DNA of 64,000 nt from Saksenaea vasiformis B4078 (Eukaryota > Mucoromycota > Mucoromycetes > Mucorales > Saksenaeaceae), in the NCBI GenBank assembly GCA_000697055.1, contig JNDT01001818.1, positions 1 to 64,000 of the forward strand. Direction: 5' to 3'. The notes under the pieces were generated by a model that was given only the letters and a program-made list of their open reading frames with translations, had not been told where the DNA came from and did no database searches. Positions 40,101-51,324 of the stretch are shown here, one piece after another (within the stretch, counting starts at the first letter, position 1; each line of letters opens with the position of its first letter). The position numbers and the translations under genes are program-made.

Positions 40101-40777
40101 TGATTTCCAAAGGCTGTGAGAAGGCACTTGGTGTCATCTCTGAGCATTTCCCTGACATGCAAATCATCTCGCTTTCTGGCAACTATTGTACAGACAAGAA
40201 GCCGGCAGCAATCAACTGGATTGAGGGTCGAGGCAAATCTGTTGTTGCCGAGGCAGTGATACCCGGAAAAATTGTGGAGACCGTATTAAAAACAACTGTG
40301 GCTGCTCTAGTGGAACTCAATATTGACAAGAACCTGATTGGATCGGCGATGGCAGGCTCTGTTGGAGGCTTCAATGCGCATGCTGCAAATATCCTGACGG
40401 CCATTTACATAGCTACAGGACAGGACCCTGCACAGAACGTCGAGAGCTCAAACTGCATCACATTGATGAAGGCTGTGAACGATGGCAAGGATCTCCACAT
40501 CTCCTGCACAATGCCCAGCATCGAAGTTGGAACCATTGGCGGTGGCACCGTTCTGCCACCACAGCAGGCCATGCTCGATATGCTTGGTGTCCGAGGACCG
40601 CATCCAACACAACCAGGAAAGAACGCACAACGGCTTGCGCAGGTGATCTGTGCTGCGGTTATGGCAGGCGAACTTTCGCTATGCGCCGCCTTGGCTGCAG
40701 GTCATTTGGTCAAAGCGCACATGGCACATAACCGTGCAACACAAGCTACAGCACCAGGCAGCTGTATCAAATCATAA
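37157..40777 (+). CDS. HMGR: 3-hydroxy-3-methylglutaryl-CoA reductase
   Basis: Reduces HMG-CoA to mevalonate with NADPH, the committed step of sterol and isoprenoid synthesis, in the ER membrane. Roughly 1,100 residues in about seven exons. The N-terminal part has multiple membrane helices with a sterol-sensing-type block ([20 protein letters not shown], about 38,310-38,370). A linker precedes the catalytic domain (39,450 onward): [34 protein letters not shown] (catalytic Glu), [12 protein letters not shown] (NADPH site), [11 protein letters not shown] (catalytic Lys), GQDPAQN (catalytic Asp), GGGTVLPPQ, and [13 protein letters not shown] (catalytic His). The last two exons hold the whole active site. 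The introns (for example after VFE at 37,936 and ending at about 39,753) are short. ATG 37157 fits the family N-terminus. Complete, with no anomalies. Confidence 0.96.
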
Positions 40778-40903
40778 TCGGAAACGTATTTCTTACGCAA
40801 ATGAATGCGTTTTCTTTAGATGCGACGAGTAGCACTATACGATGTACGATACTATATTCTATTGTCTTTGGTTTCGAAAACGCAGTAATACATGCGAACC
40901 TAA

Positions 40904-41113
40904 TATCCTGTGTATTGAATTATCTTCTACACTACACTAAATAAATCTTGCGTCTCTGAAGAGCCAAGCTTGCGCTAAAGAATCGAAATCGGATATGCGG
41001 TCATCAGTACATCAATGTTTCGTCTGAAGATTAATCAACTTACATGAACTTGGTCTTCAGCGGACGCAAAATTTATTCGAGCAGCATAAAAAATTGTTCA
41101 TGGTTAGTAAATG
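40904..41113. mobile_element. MITE-like inverted-repeat element, copy B
   Basis: About 210 bp, homologous to the element at 21,563-21,769 but in the opposite orientation. Its right arm, read in reverse, is CATTTACTAACCATGAACAA, nearly identical to the left arm of copy A (CATTTACTAACCCTGAACAA). Both reach the core AATTTTGCGTCC. The left arm matches the other end of copy A (TATTGAA...AATAAATCTTGCGTC). It has no open frame. It lies between the convergent 3' ends of HMG-CoA reductase and the M13 peptidase. Confidence 0.7.
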
Positions 41114-41444
41114 AAAGATGCTGTTTTATCTAGATTTGCTGCGTTTGAAAAATAGGAACAAACAAACAGAGAAAGCAAGCCTGTCATAGTAGGATATCAT
41201 AGACCATTGGAGATGTTTCGTAACGTCTAGGATGGAAATAAACAATGCAGGTAGACATAGAAGTAGTGAAGGAGACGTGAACAATTTTGAGTGGTTTGTA
41301 TAATTAAGACGGACGAAGCTTTTGCTATGTATAGGCTTCATAAAATATTCGTAAGCGGAGCGCTATTTACTTCGTCAGATTGACTAAGGCTTTTATTACA
41401 TTCAATTGGTAGTTTGTTAAGTATAACTCTACACTATGTCTATT
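41114..41444. other. Intergenic, 3' flanks of two convergent genes
   Basis: No coding region seen; it follows the MITE-like element and ends at the TAG of the peptidase gene. Confidence 0.6.
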
Positions 41445-44052
41445 CTACCACACTTCGCATTTCTTTTCCGGATTCATGGGAGTACCTGGCTTGCACTGGA
41501 AAACCTTTGCAAATTCTGGTGTGTTTCTCGCCATACCGTTTACTCTGTGTCTAGGGGTTGAATGTTCCGCCGTTGCAAGGCTCTCGATAGCATCTTCACG
41601 GTTTCCGCGCTTGCACCAAGGTTGGGCATAGCTCACAAGGAACAAAGCATCATACGAAAGATTTGGCAGACCTGGTAGACACATCGTTGTAGATGACCCT
41701 TGCATAGAGTCTTTGTAGGCCATATAGGCTGCTTTTACACCAGAATTGTCCGACAAATTTTCAGCAAGTGTAAGCTACAAGGACGATCAGTTAGTGGTTT
41801 CAAAATCTCGAAGGCTTTGTATGCATACCGTGCCATTAAGATTATGGGCCGCTCCATCTCGGTCAACCATCGTGAACTTGTCGAATTCGTCGATAAAGCA
41901 TTGTGCCTTCTCCATAAACGCCTTGTCTGTAGCGTTAGTCCACCAGTTTTCCATTCTACCATCACCGTCATAAAGGCGACCGTCATTGTTATAGCCATGC
42001 TACGTTTAGGAAAATTAAAGTGAGTACGAAAGATATCTTGCAACCAGCCAAATAAGTTACCCCGATTTCATGACCAACGATTGCTCCAACGACTCCGTAC
42101 TTGAGGAAATCGGGATAATCCTCATGGTAGAAGGGAGGCTGCAATATGCCCGCAGGTATAGTAACCTAATTTTCCTGTCAGAACGAAAAACAAGACCTAG
42201 TAGTACTGTAGTACATACATCGTTCAATTGAGAGGTATATTGCGCATTAGCAGTCGTCGGGTTTTCCATCCACTCTTCTTTATCAAACGGTTTGCCAATA
42301 GTTTTCCATGAACTATCTACCGCCAATTTTAGGAGAGCTTGCTTATTCTTGAAGTATGACGCTCTGTCAACTGTGAGGGGACCATAAAACTGTTGGAGGG
42401 AGACTGGAGATCGAGTGTCAGGTTTGCCAGTCTTGTAACGACCTTCACTCGCATTTTGCGGAGCTAAAACACACGTTAGGTTGCCTTCCAGAAAAAAGAA
42501 ATAAAAACACATTTTCAATTGCGTTCCTTCGTGTTTCTTCATCGAGCCAGTCCACATTCTGCAGACGTTCTAGCCATGATTGACGGATGTTCTCAACGAA
42601 ACGTTCGGCTGCAAGTCTTTCGGTTTCGCCGCCAAACTTTTTCATCACGTAGTATCGTGTTAGGAGATCTCGAAGTGCACTTTTGACGTCCTCCAAGCAG
42701 ACAAGAGGGCGAATGGTCGTCGAAGGTCCATAGCCTTTGACGTTTTCCGCGAGCTTTCGTGTATTTGAGTCCAAGATCTCCGCCTTCTTCATAATAGTGT
42801 GTAGCAAGACGTATTCTCAGATAGTCTACGTTGACAGACCATCCTTAAACCAGCTTGAGACTGTTTTAAGGTATCCTGGTTGATTGACAATGAATGATTG
42901 TGGTGCGTCTTCATCATTTGCTACGATTTGTCGTATAAATCGAGTCCAGTCAATGAAATCGCAAGATGCCTTGAGCTGTGATAGTGACATCGTTTGAGGA
43001 GGTTGTTGTCTAAACTGAAAAGTGTGAGTAATACAGCATATACAGCGAAATATGTTTACTCTTCGGGAGGGATGCTTGCCAGGCGCATATCGAAGTCGAT
43101 GACACGGCTCACGATACCCTCAATTTCGCTGTCAGAGAGATGGTGGATACCAGTTTCCTTGGCCTCTGTAAACCGCAAGGTATCGACAGTAGACAGTTGG
43201 CTCTACCCAACACTGATTTAAGAAGTTCAACAAGCGATTTATGGTAAGGGACCACTTTGTCAGGTTCTGCGGATGATAGAAGCGGTTCGGATTTGCCGAG
43301 AGCGAGAGTAAACAAGCCGTTTGTTATGTGCGGCTTAAAAGAAAATAACGGCTGAACATCCTCATTCTATGAATCTGGTAATACGTCTATAAAAGTAGCG
43401 GCGTCTTTGGAGCCGAAGGGGTGATCATCAGTGAGTTTAGAGAACATCTTGCTGAGGCCGGGGTAGAGCGGTGTCGGACCAAGCTCGTCCAAAACTGTTT
43501 CATTCATGCATGACTGATAGTAATCTTGTAACTTGTTAAAATTGGCTCGATCCTCTTCGCCTGTCGTAAAGTTTGTCTGGATATCCTCCATAATCTCGTC
43601 GTAGGAAGACCCCAGTATCTGGATCATCATGTTATCACTTTCAGTTGGCACACGAGCCATTCCAAGGATTTCTAATTATTATTCCTTCAATATAAAATCG
43701 GAAAAGGTTCAATTGATCACTTTACCAGATTCGCCTGCAGGTATCGCGACCGACTTAATCCAACTACCACCTACAAGGAAAGTGTGAGAGGAGGAGGAGG
43801 AGGAGGAGGAGGAGGATAAACCTTCGGTAGAAACATACATGTATACTGGTAGAAATCGGAGCAGGGATCCACCGTGAGGTCTAAAGCATTAAGAATGGTT
43901 GCGCTGGCATGGATGCAACCTGAAGTTAGACATATCGAACTATTCGGCGACCAGTTGAGATTTGCAAGACTTGCAAATGTCATGGGAAGAAAGAGAAGCT
44001 GACTAAAGGAGTTGATACGATCTCTTTGCCTTCTTTTATATATCCCATTCAT
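41445..44052 (-). CDS. M13-family zinc metallopeptidase (neprilysin / endothelin-converting enzyme-like)
   Basis: A membrane-bound or secreted zinc endopeptidase acting on peptides. Multiple exons. The protein has CLTSGCIHASATILNALDL and DPCSDFYQYTC, then GSWIKSVAIPAGES after an intron. Next come a helical region and WLDEETRRNAIEN, then GVVGAIVGHEIG joined across an intron to HGYNNDGRLYDGDGRMENWW, which rebuilds the HExxH zinc site. LTLAENLSDNSG (canonical ENxxD, the third ligand) follows, then ARNTPEFAKVFQCKPGTPMN and the terminal CEVW. The C-terminal CxxW is a family signature. The N-terminus is uncertain: ATG 44052 gives no obvious membrane anchor, ATG 43983 is an alternative, and an upstream exon with a transmembrane helix may be missing. 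Confidence 0.88.
43788..43816. repeat. (AGG)n tract inside an intron of the M13 peptidase gene
   Basis: About nine AGG repeats on the plus strand. On the transcribed strand this is a (CCT)n pyrimidine run immediately before the acceptor that joins QYTC to GSWIK, so it serves as an expanded polypyrimidine tract. Confidence 0.85.
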
Positions 44053-45760
44053 CTTCCCATCCCCAAGAGCGCTACGCTCTGAGCCCGTCCAGTATCGCCT
44101 TACGGAAGTCTTACTACTTTCTGAAGCAACCTCCGCTTCTGGAGGTTACACGGTACATGCAGACGATGAACCGCTTCTACCCGCTAAGACCAGTCGGGGC
44201 GTCTGAATACGCCACGCACACGGTACTACTGCTTGCTCCTTTACATCGTCTATGTTCTATGTGATAAAAAGATCCCGACAGGTTCATTTTGTTAGAACAT
44301 TAACATACTTTTCGACTCCCGCTCTAACTTTCTACATGTCTATTTTCTTTAGCAGAACGTACGATTGATCCATGACGCCCTATTCCAAGATTCGCAACGC
44401 GCAAGTTGAATTCTGGACTTTTTACGGACCCCGCTATATTTTCCACGGATCGCAAATCCGTGGATAAAAGAAACTCTGCCAATCAAAAGTGTCGCGTGAT
44501 GGACGGTTGCTCGGTGGCCGCAGACTATTTTCGAATCATAGGAAAGACGCTTCTTCAACAGACTGCTAAAGCCACTTCTTGCTAATCTGACGCATGAAAA
44601 ACGTTTGTAGCGAATGTAAAAAATACCCTAGCGGTCAAGGCAGGTTCTTGACGTTAGATCTTATCGAAAAAAAGCTACCGGCAATCCTAGTCTACTAGAG
44701 TTTTCTACATCATAGCGGTGTTATCGATTGTTGATGTGGATTGATGGACAAAGACAATTAAGCCTGCTCCGGTTGAGAACTACGAATGCAGAATTTTTTT
44801 TTTTGTTTTTGGGACACCATTTTACTTCTACCCTCACGTCCAGCTAAGGTCTCTATATATTTCTAAGCCCACGCGAATGTTGCAAAGTAGCGCGACATTT
44901 GGTGTACGTATCTAGAACATATATTTGTTGGCTGTAATAAGCACTACCAAAATCGTATGTGTATTCGTCTGACCTGCATTCTCGTGGCCCTTAATCGGCT
45001 CTCACAGCAACGTCTGCACTTGTCGATTTTTGAGCCAATTGACGTGCCGCATTCGTCTCTCATCTACCAATAAAGATACAGTGACTAACTGAAGGACGTA
45101 CCTGAATCGAACTGTAGCTTACATGAAAGGCGCCTCACAGATCTGTGTTAATTTATGATACACCCATCACGGTTATGGGGAAAAGAAGAATTAGAAACCG
45201 AACCTGTTATGCTACCGTCTCTCGTTTTGCAAAAACCATACACATAACTTCTTTGTTTGTTGTGGTACCCAATGACAGTTATATATCATTACTGCCATGT
45301 CTTCTCCCATGATTCAACAGTGTTCACTATAAGCTCTTTACTTCTATCCCTCGATCCAGCCGACTTTTTTTGTATTATTCAAGGATTCCCGGTCTAACTT
45401 TCTGTAATGATGTTTAATTTACTATTTTGGAACTCCCATGTATGACAACGGTACTTATCAATGTGTTTCGAGCTATTTTATGCTTTCTTTCAAAGGTAAG
45501 TAAGCGCCCATCCCTATTACGGTCTCAGACCATTATACGGTTTTTTCTCATGCTGCTTTGGCTAACCCTGAAGCTCACGAACATGCATATCAAGGCACTC
45601 AGATTCTTCTCAATCAGAGCTCGGAGGAAACAATGATCCTTGTAGAGCGTATATGCTAATCTGACAATCGTTTCTGTCGTGTGTACTGACGAAATCACTC
45701 TCCAGAAGAGCGTGTTTCTCGTTGCGCTTAATGTTACACAGAATAATACAGGGTTTTATT
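44053..45760. other. Intergenic, no gene seen
   Basis: About 1.7 kb. It contains a perfect 8-bp stem with a 5-nt loop at 44,443-44,463 (CCACGGAT / ATCCGTGG) and a T-run near 44,797. No supported open frame. It may hold a missed 5' exon of the peptidase gene. Confidence 0.45.
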
Positions 45761-46301
45761 TTACCAAGTTGCTTGGTTTTGGTGGGCTGGCTGAGTGCTC
45801 GTGGGAAGAGGTTGATTTTGTTCGACTCTGGACTTGAGGGAGGCGACAAGCGTCTGCCATTCTTGAGACGTGGAGAAACCTGATACAATACTATTAACAG
45901 CATTGATATAGTCGGCTGCGCTGGGTATTTGTTGCGACAGCTGTTTGGAGAAGGCCGTCCATTGAGCTTTAATTTGATCTGTCGGGATGTTGTTGGCCAG
46001 CTCGGATTCGAGTAAGTGCACTTCGTCTGCCAAGAGTTGGACAGGAGAAGATGAAGATGTGGTAGTAGGAGTAGCGGCGGGAGTGACAGGTGTAGGTGTG
46101 GGCGTAGTAGAATTAATTTGATCTAGTTCGGACAGAACGCTGTCAATAGCTGTGTTGCTATGAGGGACATCCTGTAACAGAAGAAATGGTTCAGCATAAA
46201 GATGAACTCGTGGATAGGATACCAACCAGTGGTAGCGCAGTAGTGATACATGCCAGGACGGTGAGGGCGAGGAAGGAAAGACGAACTAGTTGAGGATACA
46301 T
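45761..46301 (-). CDS. Small secreted Ser/Thr/Pro-rich protein, unknown function
   Basis: Two exons. Exon 1 starts MYPQLVRLSFLALTVLACIT, a clear signal peptide; its donor follows TALPL near 46,226, and the acceptor lies at about 46,174 before DVPHSNTAIDSVLSEL. The mature part has a Thr/Pro/Ser-rich linker (TPTPTPVTPAATPTTTSSSS) that is probably O-glycosylated. A helical region of about 90 residues without cysteines follows (LLADEVHLLESELANNIPTD). Total about 165 residues. I recognise no family. The overall plan recalls fungal hydrophobic-surface-binding (HsbA-like) proteins, but no signature supports that. The start is fixed by the signal peptide. Confidence 0.75.
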
Positions 46302-47385
46302 GGAGAAAGGAGAGAAAAGGGGAAACCTGGGAAAGAGGGAGCTCCGTCGACATATACTTCAGTGCCATAATTATAACGGCGGAAATTGAAGACTTGAATA
46401 GACAAATAGGATTGGCTCAGCTATAGTAGTTATAAATAGGGCGCGAACGCTATTATTTTAGATCAGCGCTATGAGCCTGTTCACATGTCCGACCAAGCCG
46501 ATGAACATGGACCTTTTTTTTTTTTTATTCATGTGCAAAAGAGTTTCTTTCTGAAGTTCTTCCTATCTGCACCAGCGGTATACTTTTCCAAGTACAGCAT
46601 CGTGCTGTTACCAAGTACTAGTCATTAGCTATTTCGCAGCCATACTGTATCACAGATACATACGTGACCGGAGGTGCTGCATATCTTGGAAGATTACCAC
46701 GTACTCATACACAAGTTTAACATAATATTAGACTTGACGTGGGGTGAGGCGACATGCACGGTTAGCATCAGCTACTGTATGCAAGGATTGATTGTTTCAT
46801 CGACCATTAACGTCTATGATATCAACGAACAGAAAACTAGTCAATAATAGGCGATTCAAATCTGCAATATATCTGAGACGAATAATATGCTTCTTCCAAG
46901 GTTACAAAGGATGAGCAAATAATACAGTCGTCCGGAACAGTCTCAAATTGTCGGTAAGAACAGTCGGTTAGGATAGCAAAAAGATCAACAAACTGTATAA
47001 GATATTGTCCAAGTCGTTTAGTACGTCCGCTATCCTCTTTTGGTACACCCGTTGTGCCTGATCGTATCATAAAATAAAGGTAGCTGTTTTATCATATAGA
47101 CTACGGACAGAATATCGCATAATGCACCATTGTAATTGGCAAGGTCTCATAGTGTGTGATGGAGAGTTACAATGGCCTGATATCAAGCGGCGGCAGAGTG
47201 TAATTACTGAGCCCAACGGCAGAGCTTTCCGTGGAAAGGTAGATTTGCCAAGTTTTAGAGCTGTGCTCCAAAAAGCAAAAACAAAAAAAGCAGAGCAAAA
47301 TTGTCGGGGCTGAAATCAAAAAAGTCCTGTCGGTACGACCTTCAGCCAGTTTCATCACCGTTGTTGTAACTGGGCGAAAGAAGAA
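46302..47385. other. Divergent intergenic region
   Basis: Holds the promoters of the secreted protein (left) and the palmitoyltransferase (right). A T-run lies at about 46,514-46,526. No gene seen. Confidence 0.5.
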
Positions 47386-48858
47386 ATGGCCAAAATCGTA
47401 GACAAGGCCATTTGGAATGTCGGCCCTGTGTTTATCGCCATTGCGGTGTTTCTGATTGATATGTGCGTGGCGTCCTATTACCTCGTTGTTTTCCCTTACA
47501 ACCACCTTACTTCAGACGAGAGAGGTGTGCTTGGCAACCTGGGTCTCGTCGTGGTGTTCTTCTTCACTGTCTACATGGTTTATTGCATTCATTTTCACTA
47601 CTACATGGCCATCAAAACGCCACCAGGAGGCACGAGTGAGTTCAAACAACGCAACGAAGGCACGTCAGAGGTAAAACTCGATCGTTGCTGCAGATCATCA
47701 AACTTGTCGTGTGCGCTGAATGAAAAAAACTGACAGCCGACACACAAAAAAATAATCATAGACAAACGATGCTTCATTACGGCAAGTACTATTGGATATG
47801 GAAGAATATGAAGAATACCCAAAAACGTGTAAAAAATGTAACAGCGACCTATGGATCGTTCGGAACTTTGAGCTGACAATTGATTAGGTCATCTACCTAA
47901 ACCTGAACGAGCTCACCACTGTAGTGTTTGCAATGCTTGTGTTTTACGATTCGATCACCACTGTACGTACATACGTAAAGAAAGGAAGAAGAGAAGATGA
48001 TGGATTGTTGATTAGGTCCATGGATCCATAATTGTGTTGGTCACTTTAATCATCGTTATTTTGTCCTCTTTATGACCTACATGGTGCTATCGGCGATATA
48101 CTTTGTCGTCTTTGGATGGAGACCTTTTATTATCTCCTTGGATTTTATGAACAGCGACGTAAGAACAAAGAACAAAAAGACAAGTGCTGATTTTCATGTT
48201 GTTTTTTCTTTTTTTTCTCAGTGGCCTTACTATTTCCCGCGACCGTTGATGGCGTTTGCCATTATCTTGGCGATTTGTATGGGATTTGCACTAGGAGCGC
48301 TTTGTGTATGGCATTATTATCTTGTAAGTTGGACATATGTGAGATCCCGGCTGATGCGGAGCACTTAGATCATAACCGCTCAAACGACCGTGGAATTCTA
48401 CAACAATTACTACGAACGAGGAGTCTGCCGGAGCCAAGGCGAAGTAAGTTAAAAGCGCACAGAAGGAAAGGAAAAAAAAAACGGTGGGATTAACAAAGTA
48501 AAATGGCAAAAGCTGTTTGTAAACATGTACAATTTTGGCATCCGCGAAAACTTACGGCAGTTTTTTAATATCTGTGATAAGTAGTAAGTGGGGGATGAAA
48601 CAGGAATCTCTATTTGGCACTTACTATTTGTATTTCCAGTCCGTGGTATACAGTGTTTTATCCGATTCCCGTTCCACCCAAGGTAAGAGAGAGAAGCAAG
48701 AAAAAAAGTGGCTGTGTCTTATGGATCCAATGAATTAGGGTAATGGTCGAGTGTTTGATAAATGTGAAGAATTTTATCAGCTATCACATTCACGGCAGCG
48801 AGATCAAATACGGGCACAAAGAGAAGTCCAGGATTTGGATGATATGAAGGATATCTAA
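47386..48858 (+). CDS. DHHC palmitoyltransferase
   Basis: An integral membrane S-acyltransferase that palmitoylates cysteines of membrane proteins. Several short exons. It begins [20 protein letters not shown] with two membrane helices. The cysteine-rich domain reads [10 protein letters not shown] ... [22 protein letters not shown], spliced to [18 protein letters not shown]. The catalytic DHHC cysteine codon is itself split by an intron (donor near 47,962, acceptor at about 48,016). Two further helices follow, then the TTVE form of the TTxE motif ([15 protein letters not shown]). The C-terminal region runs through [17 protein letters not shown] and [13 protein letters not shown] to DLDDMKDI, stop TAA 48,856-48,858. 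Which yeast orthologue it represents is not clear. It converges on the next gene with about 60 bp between stops. Confidence 0.9.
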
Positions 48859-48919
48859 CGGCTTGGCAAATGAAGAGAGACTAAGCCAGAAACATTAAAG
48901 CATGATAGTTCATGAAACT

Positions 48920-49375
48920 TTATTTCTTCTTGTTATTTGATCCGGTCGGCAGGCGTAGTTGAAGCCACCGCCGTGCTTTGCTTAATGGTGGGGTAGATTT
49001 CTTTTCTGGGACAGGGGAAGGCGGCGGCTTATGTTCCGTAGGCGGAGGTTGGCGCGGCCTTCGCGGATGCCGTTGCTGTTGCCTTTTTTGAGGTGTGGAG
49101 GTTGTAATGTATGGAGATGTCTTGTTTTTAGAAGTATCGGGCTGTTCGCGCTTGGGTGGCGGACGAACAATTGTGTAACCTTTTCGATAAGCGAGCAGGG
49201 CCAACGGAATGTCATCTTCTGCTAGTGGTTGAGCACTATGTCGCGCAGGTCGCGCAGGTGGAGTGGTATTTGGTTTTTGATGATTAGGTATTTTTGGATG
49301 GTAATGGTAAGATGCCGGTCTTTTCTTATGGGTCATGCTGTATCGATAACGGTGAAGATCTGTTAGCTGAGTCAT
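48920..49375 (-). CDS. Basic proline-rich protein, unknown function
   Basis: A single-exon frame of 151 codons from ATG 49375. Composition is dominated by Pro, Arg, Lys, Gln and Thr (RPPPKREQPDTSKNKTSPY, RQQQRHPRRPRQPPP). There is a small hydrophobic patch, EDDIPLALLAYRKGYTIV, and the C-terminus is KARRWLQLRLPTGSNNKKK. No domain is recognised and it is probably disordered. Support for coding comes from length, clean position between the convergent DHHC gene and an upstream AG-rich leader (GAAA repeats at 49,383-49,402), and a plausible start. It could be a chance frame. Confidence 0.5.
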   Translation of the reverse strand: MTQLTDLHRYRYSMTHKKRPASYHYHPKIPNHQKPNTTPPARPARHSAQPLAEDDIPLALLAYRKGYTIVRPPPKREQPDTSKNKTSPYITTSTPQKRQQQRHPRRPRQPPPTEHKPPPSPVPEKKSTPPLSKARRWLQLRLPTGSNNKKK

Positions 49376-49575
49376 GCGGATGCAAGAAAGAAAGAAAGAA
49401 AGGAAGAGAAAAGAAGAGCAAGGGAACCATAGCGTTTTAAAAGAAACAGATACTCTCGGCCGCGCCTTTCATGGTAAAGTTCCGATCATAATACACACGC
49501 AACACATACAACACATACATACACATAACACAGTGCCACGTTCTCTATTTTTTTTCTTTTTTAGTTGAAAGTATT

Positions 49576-50613
49576 TCATTGATAACCTTTATCCATTTTT
49601 CTGAGCACGTTGTTTACTTCTTCTTCTTCTATTACCGCCCCCGTGCCTGAGCATTTTGCCTTGCTCTTGAGGTCATCCCACAGTATGTCGAGATCAAATT
49701 CCTCAAATCGAGGATGTTTCGTTATAAGTTCCCAAACTTTGGAACATGGAATAAGTTTTGCGTTGGTTAATGTGATCGGATGTGGTTTGTGATCAAATCG
49801 CTCTGTTAAACTCTCGGCAAACTTATCAGCCCCTGATGATAAAATTGGATCGGCATCATGAATCATCATCTCTTCTTCTTCTTTTTCTCCTTGCCGTTGT
49901 TGTTGTTGTTGTACTTTTGATACGTCAATACCAGCTTCACGTAACCGTTTCAGTGACATTTCAAAAGCCAACGCAGAGCCCCTCAATGTGTAGATCTCCG
50001 ATTCCATCTTCTTCACCAACGCTCGTAGTTCTTCGTTTTCTTTCTGAAGATCATGCTTATCTTTTGCGTGTTGTTCTGTCATTGCTTTGATCTGAATCTC
50101 GAGCTCTTTGACATAGCGTTCTTTTCGTTCTCGAAACGCTCGTTGTGCAATCCGATTTTGTTCTTTACGTCGTTGTCGTTGATCGACACCGGACTGGGTG
50201 ATAATAATTATTAGATAACCCCCCTTCACCCACACCTACTAGCTTACATGGGAATTAGTCTGTGAATGGTTCTGCATTGTCATCATATCGTCCACTGTAT
50301 GCTTGATATTTTAGCCCAACGACGCGTGACTAATGACACAAATTCACTCTTTTTTTTTCCCTTCTTACCAGAACTATCACCTTCGCTATAGGAGGTGTTT
50401 GTATCCATGGCCTCCTTATCTTGATTAGGTTATTTCTATTGTGAGCCGATGAAACGAAGAAAAGCAAGGACAGAACGTACGAAATGCAAAGTCCATGTCT
50501 TGCCCATGATTAAGCATTGTATCCATCTCGGGTTTCAAAGCTTGAGGTATGTTTGTCGAGGTTATTGCATCCGGGATTTCTTTATAAGCGTACGATGATG
50601 ACAATTGGCTCAT
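49576..50613 (-). CDS. bZIP transcription factor, Yap/AP-1-like
   Basis: A nuclear DNA-binding regulator, probably of stress responses. Four exons. The first, from ATG 50613, encodes MSQLSSSYAYKEIP. The next two are short (AMDTNTSYSEGDSSG; TVDDMMTMQNHSQTNSH). The last carries the basic region QRRKEQNRIAQRAFRERKER, where the NRxAQxxFR core is the Pap1/Yap1 signature. A leucine zipper-like coiled coil follows (LEIQIKAMTEQHAKDKHDLQ and onward), then a polyglutamine/glutamate stretch. The C-terminus ends VNNVLRKMDKGYQ. I see no cysteine-rich oxidation-sensing domain like that of Yap1; the tail has only two cysteines. The gene is transcribed away from the coiled-coil gene at 51,325. Confidence 0.87.
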
Positions 50614-51324
50614 GACGTTCAAAAGATAACAGAAAACAAGAGGTGAGGAATATCCACTAAAACCTTGCTGGTTTCATTCACCACGGCGGAATTCGAAAAA
50701 GCCGAAAAGAACATGTCCTTGTCTGACAGTGGACATGCACGGTCAAGAGAACCAGCGAAATAGCTTAACGTGCAAAACATAGCATCAGGTAAAAAGCTAT
50801 CCTAGCTTCGAGATCGGATTGAAGTATATATATGCAGAGATGGAAAAAATGATCCTTTTTAAAAGGAATAGCAGTTTCTTCCTTTTGATGGTACGCGCAG
50901 TAGTGCATAAGATATTATACAAAAGTAGAAAAAACGAAGGTAGTCGAATGCTGGTAGGCTTTTTTTTTTACATGTACCCCTTTGTGCATACTGAATGGAT
51001 GCCGTGCCAAATGACTGATGGGGTCATTAAAAGTCCGCCAATATGTTGTCACTCCCCGAACACGACGAAGTAAGGAAGAAGGGAAAAAGAAGGGAGGAGA
51101 GAGACGAGCAGTATAATGATTTGATTTTTTCTATTAGGGGAAGTAGTAATATGCGTAGCAAGTAATGATGAGTGTATATAAAAAAAAGCCCGGGGCAATG
51201 TTACAATTCATATGCCTAACGTGTGTTATACCTACTCTTCCATTTTCACGACCCATCTTTTTCCTTTTCTATACCCTTTTTTTCTGCTTTTTCTTTTTCT
51301 TTTTCGGGGGAAGTGTGAATAAAC
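50614..51324. promoter_or_regulatory. Divergent promoter region (bZIP / coiled-coil gene)
   Basis: About 700 bp between two divergent genes. A TATA-like TGTATATAAAAAA at about 51,174-51,186 lies some 140 bp before the coiled-coil gene's ATG. No coding region seen. Confidence 0.5.

Noticed and set aside
45060..45150. Possible minus-strand tRNA suggested by GTTCGATTCAGG
   Set aside because: The flanking bases do not form a T stem, and no acceptor or anticodon arm can be folded.
50614..50622. Start of the bZIP gene three codons upstream
   Set aside because: That codon is TTG; the first ATG is at 50613.
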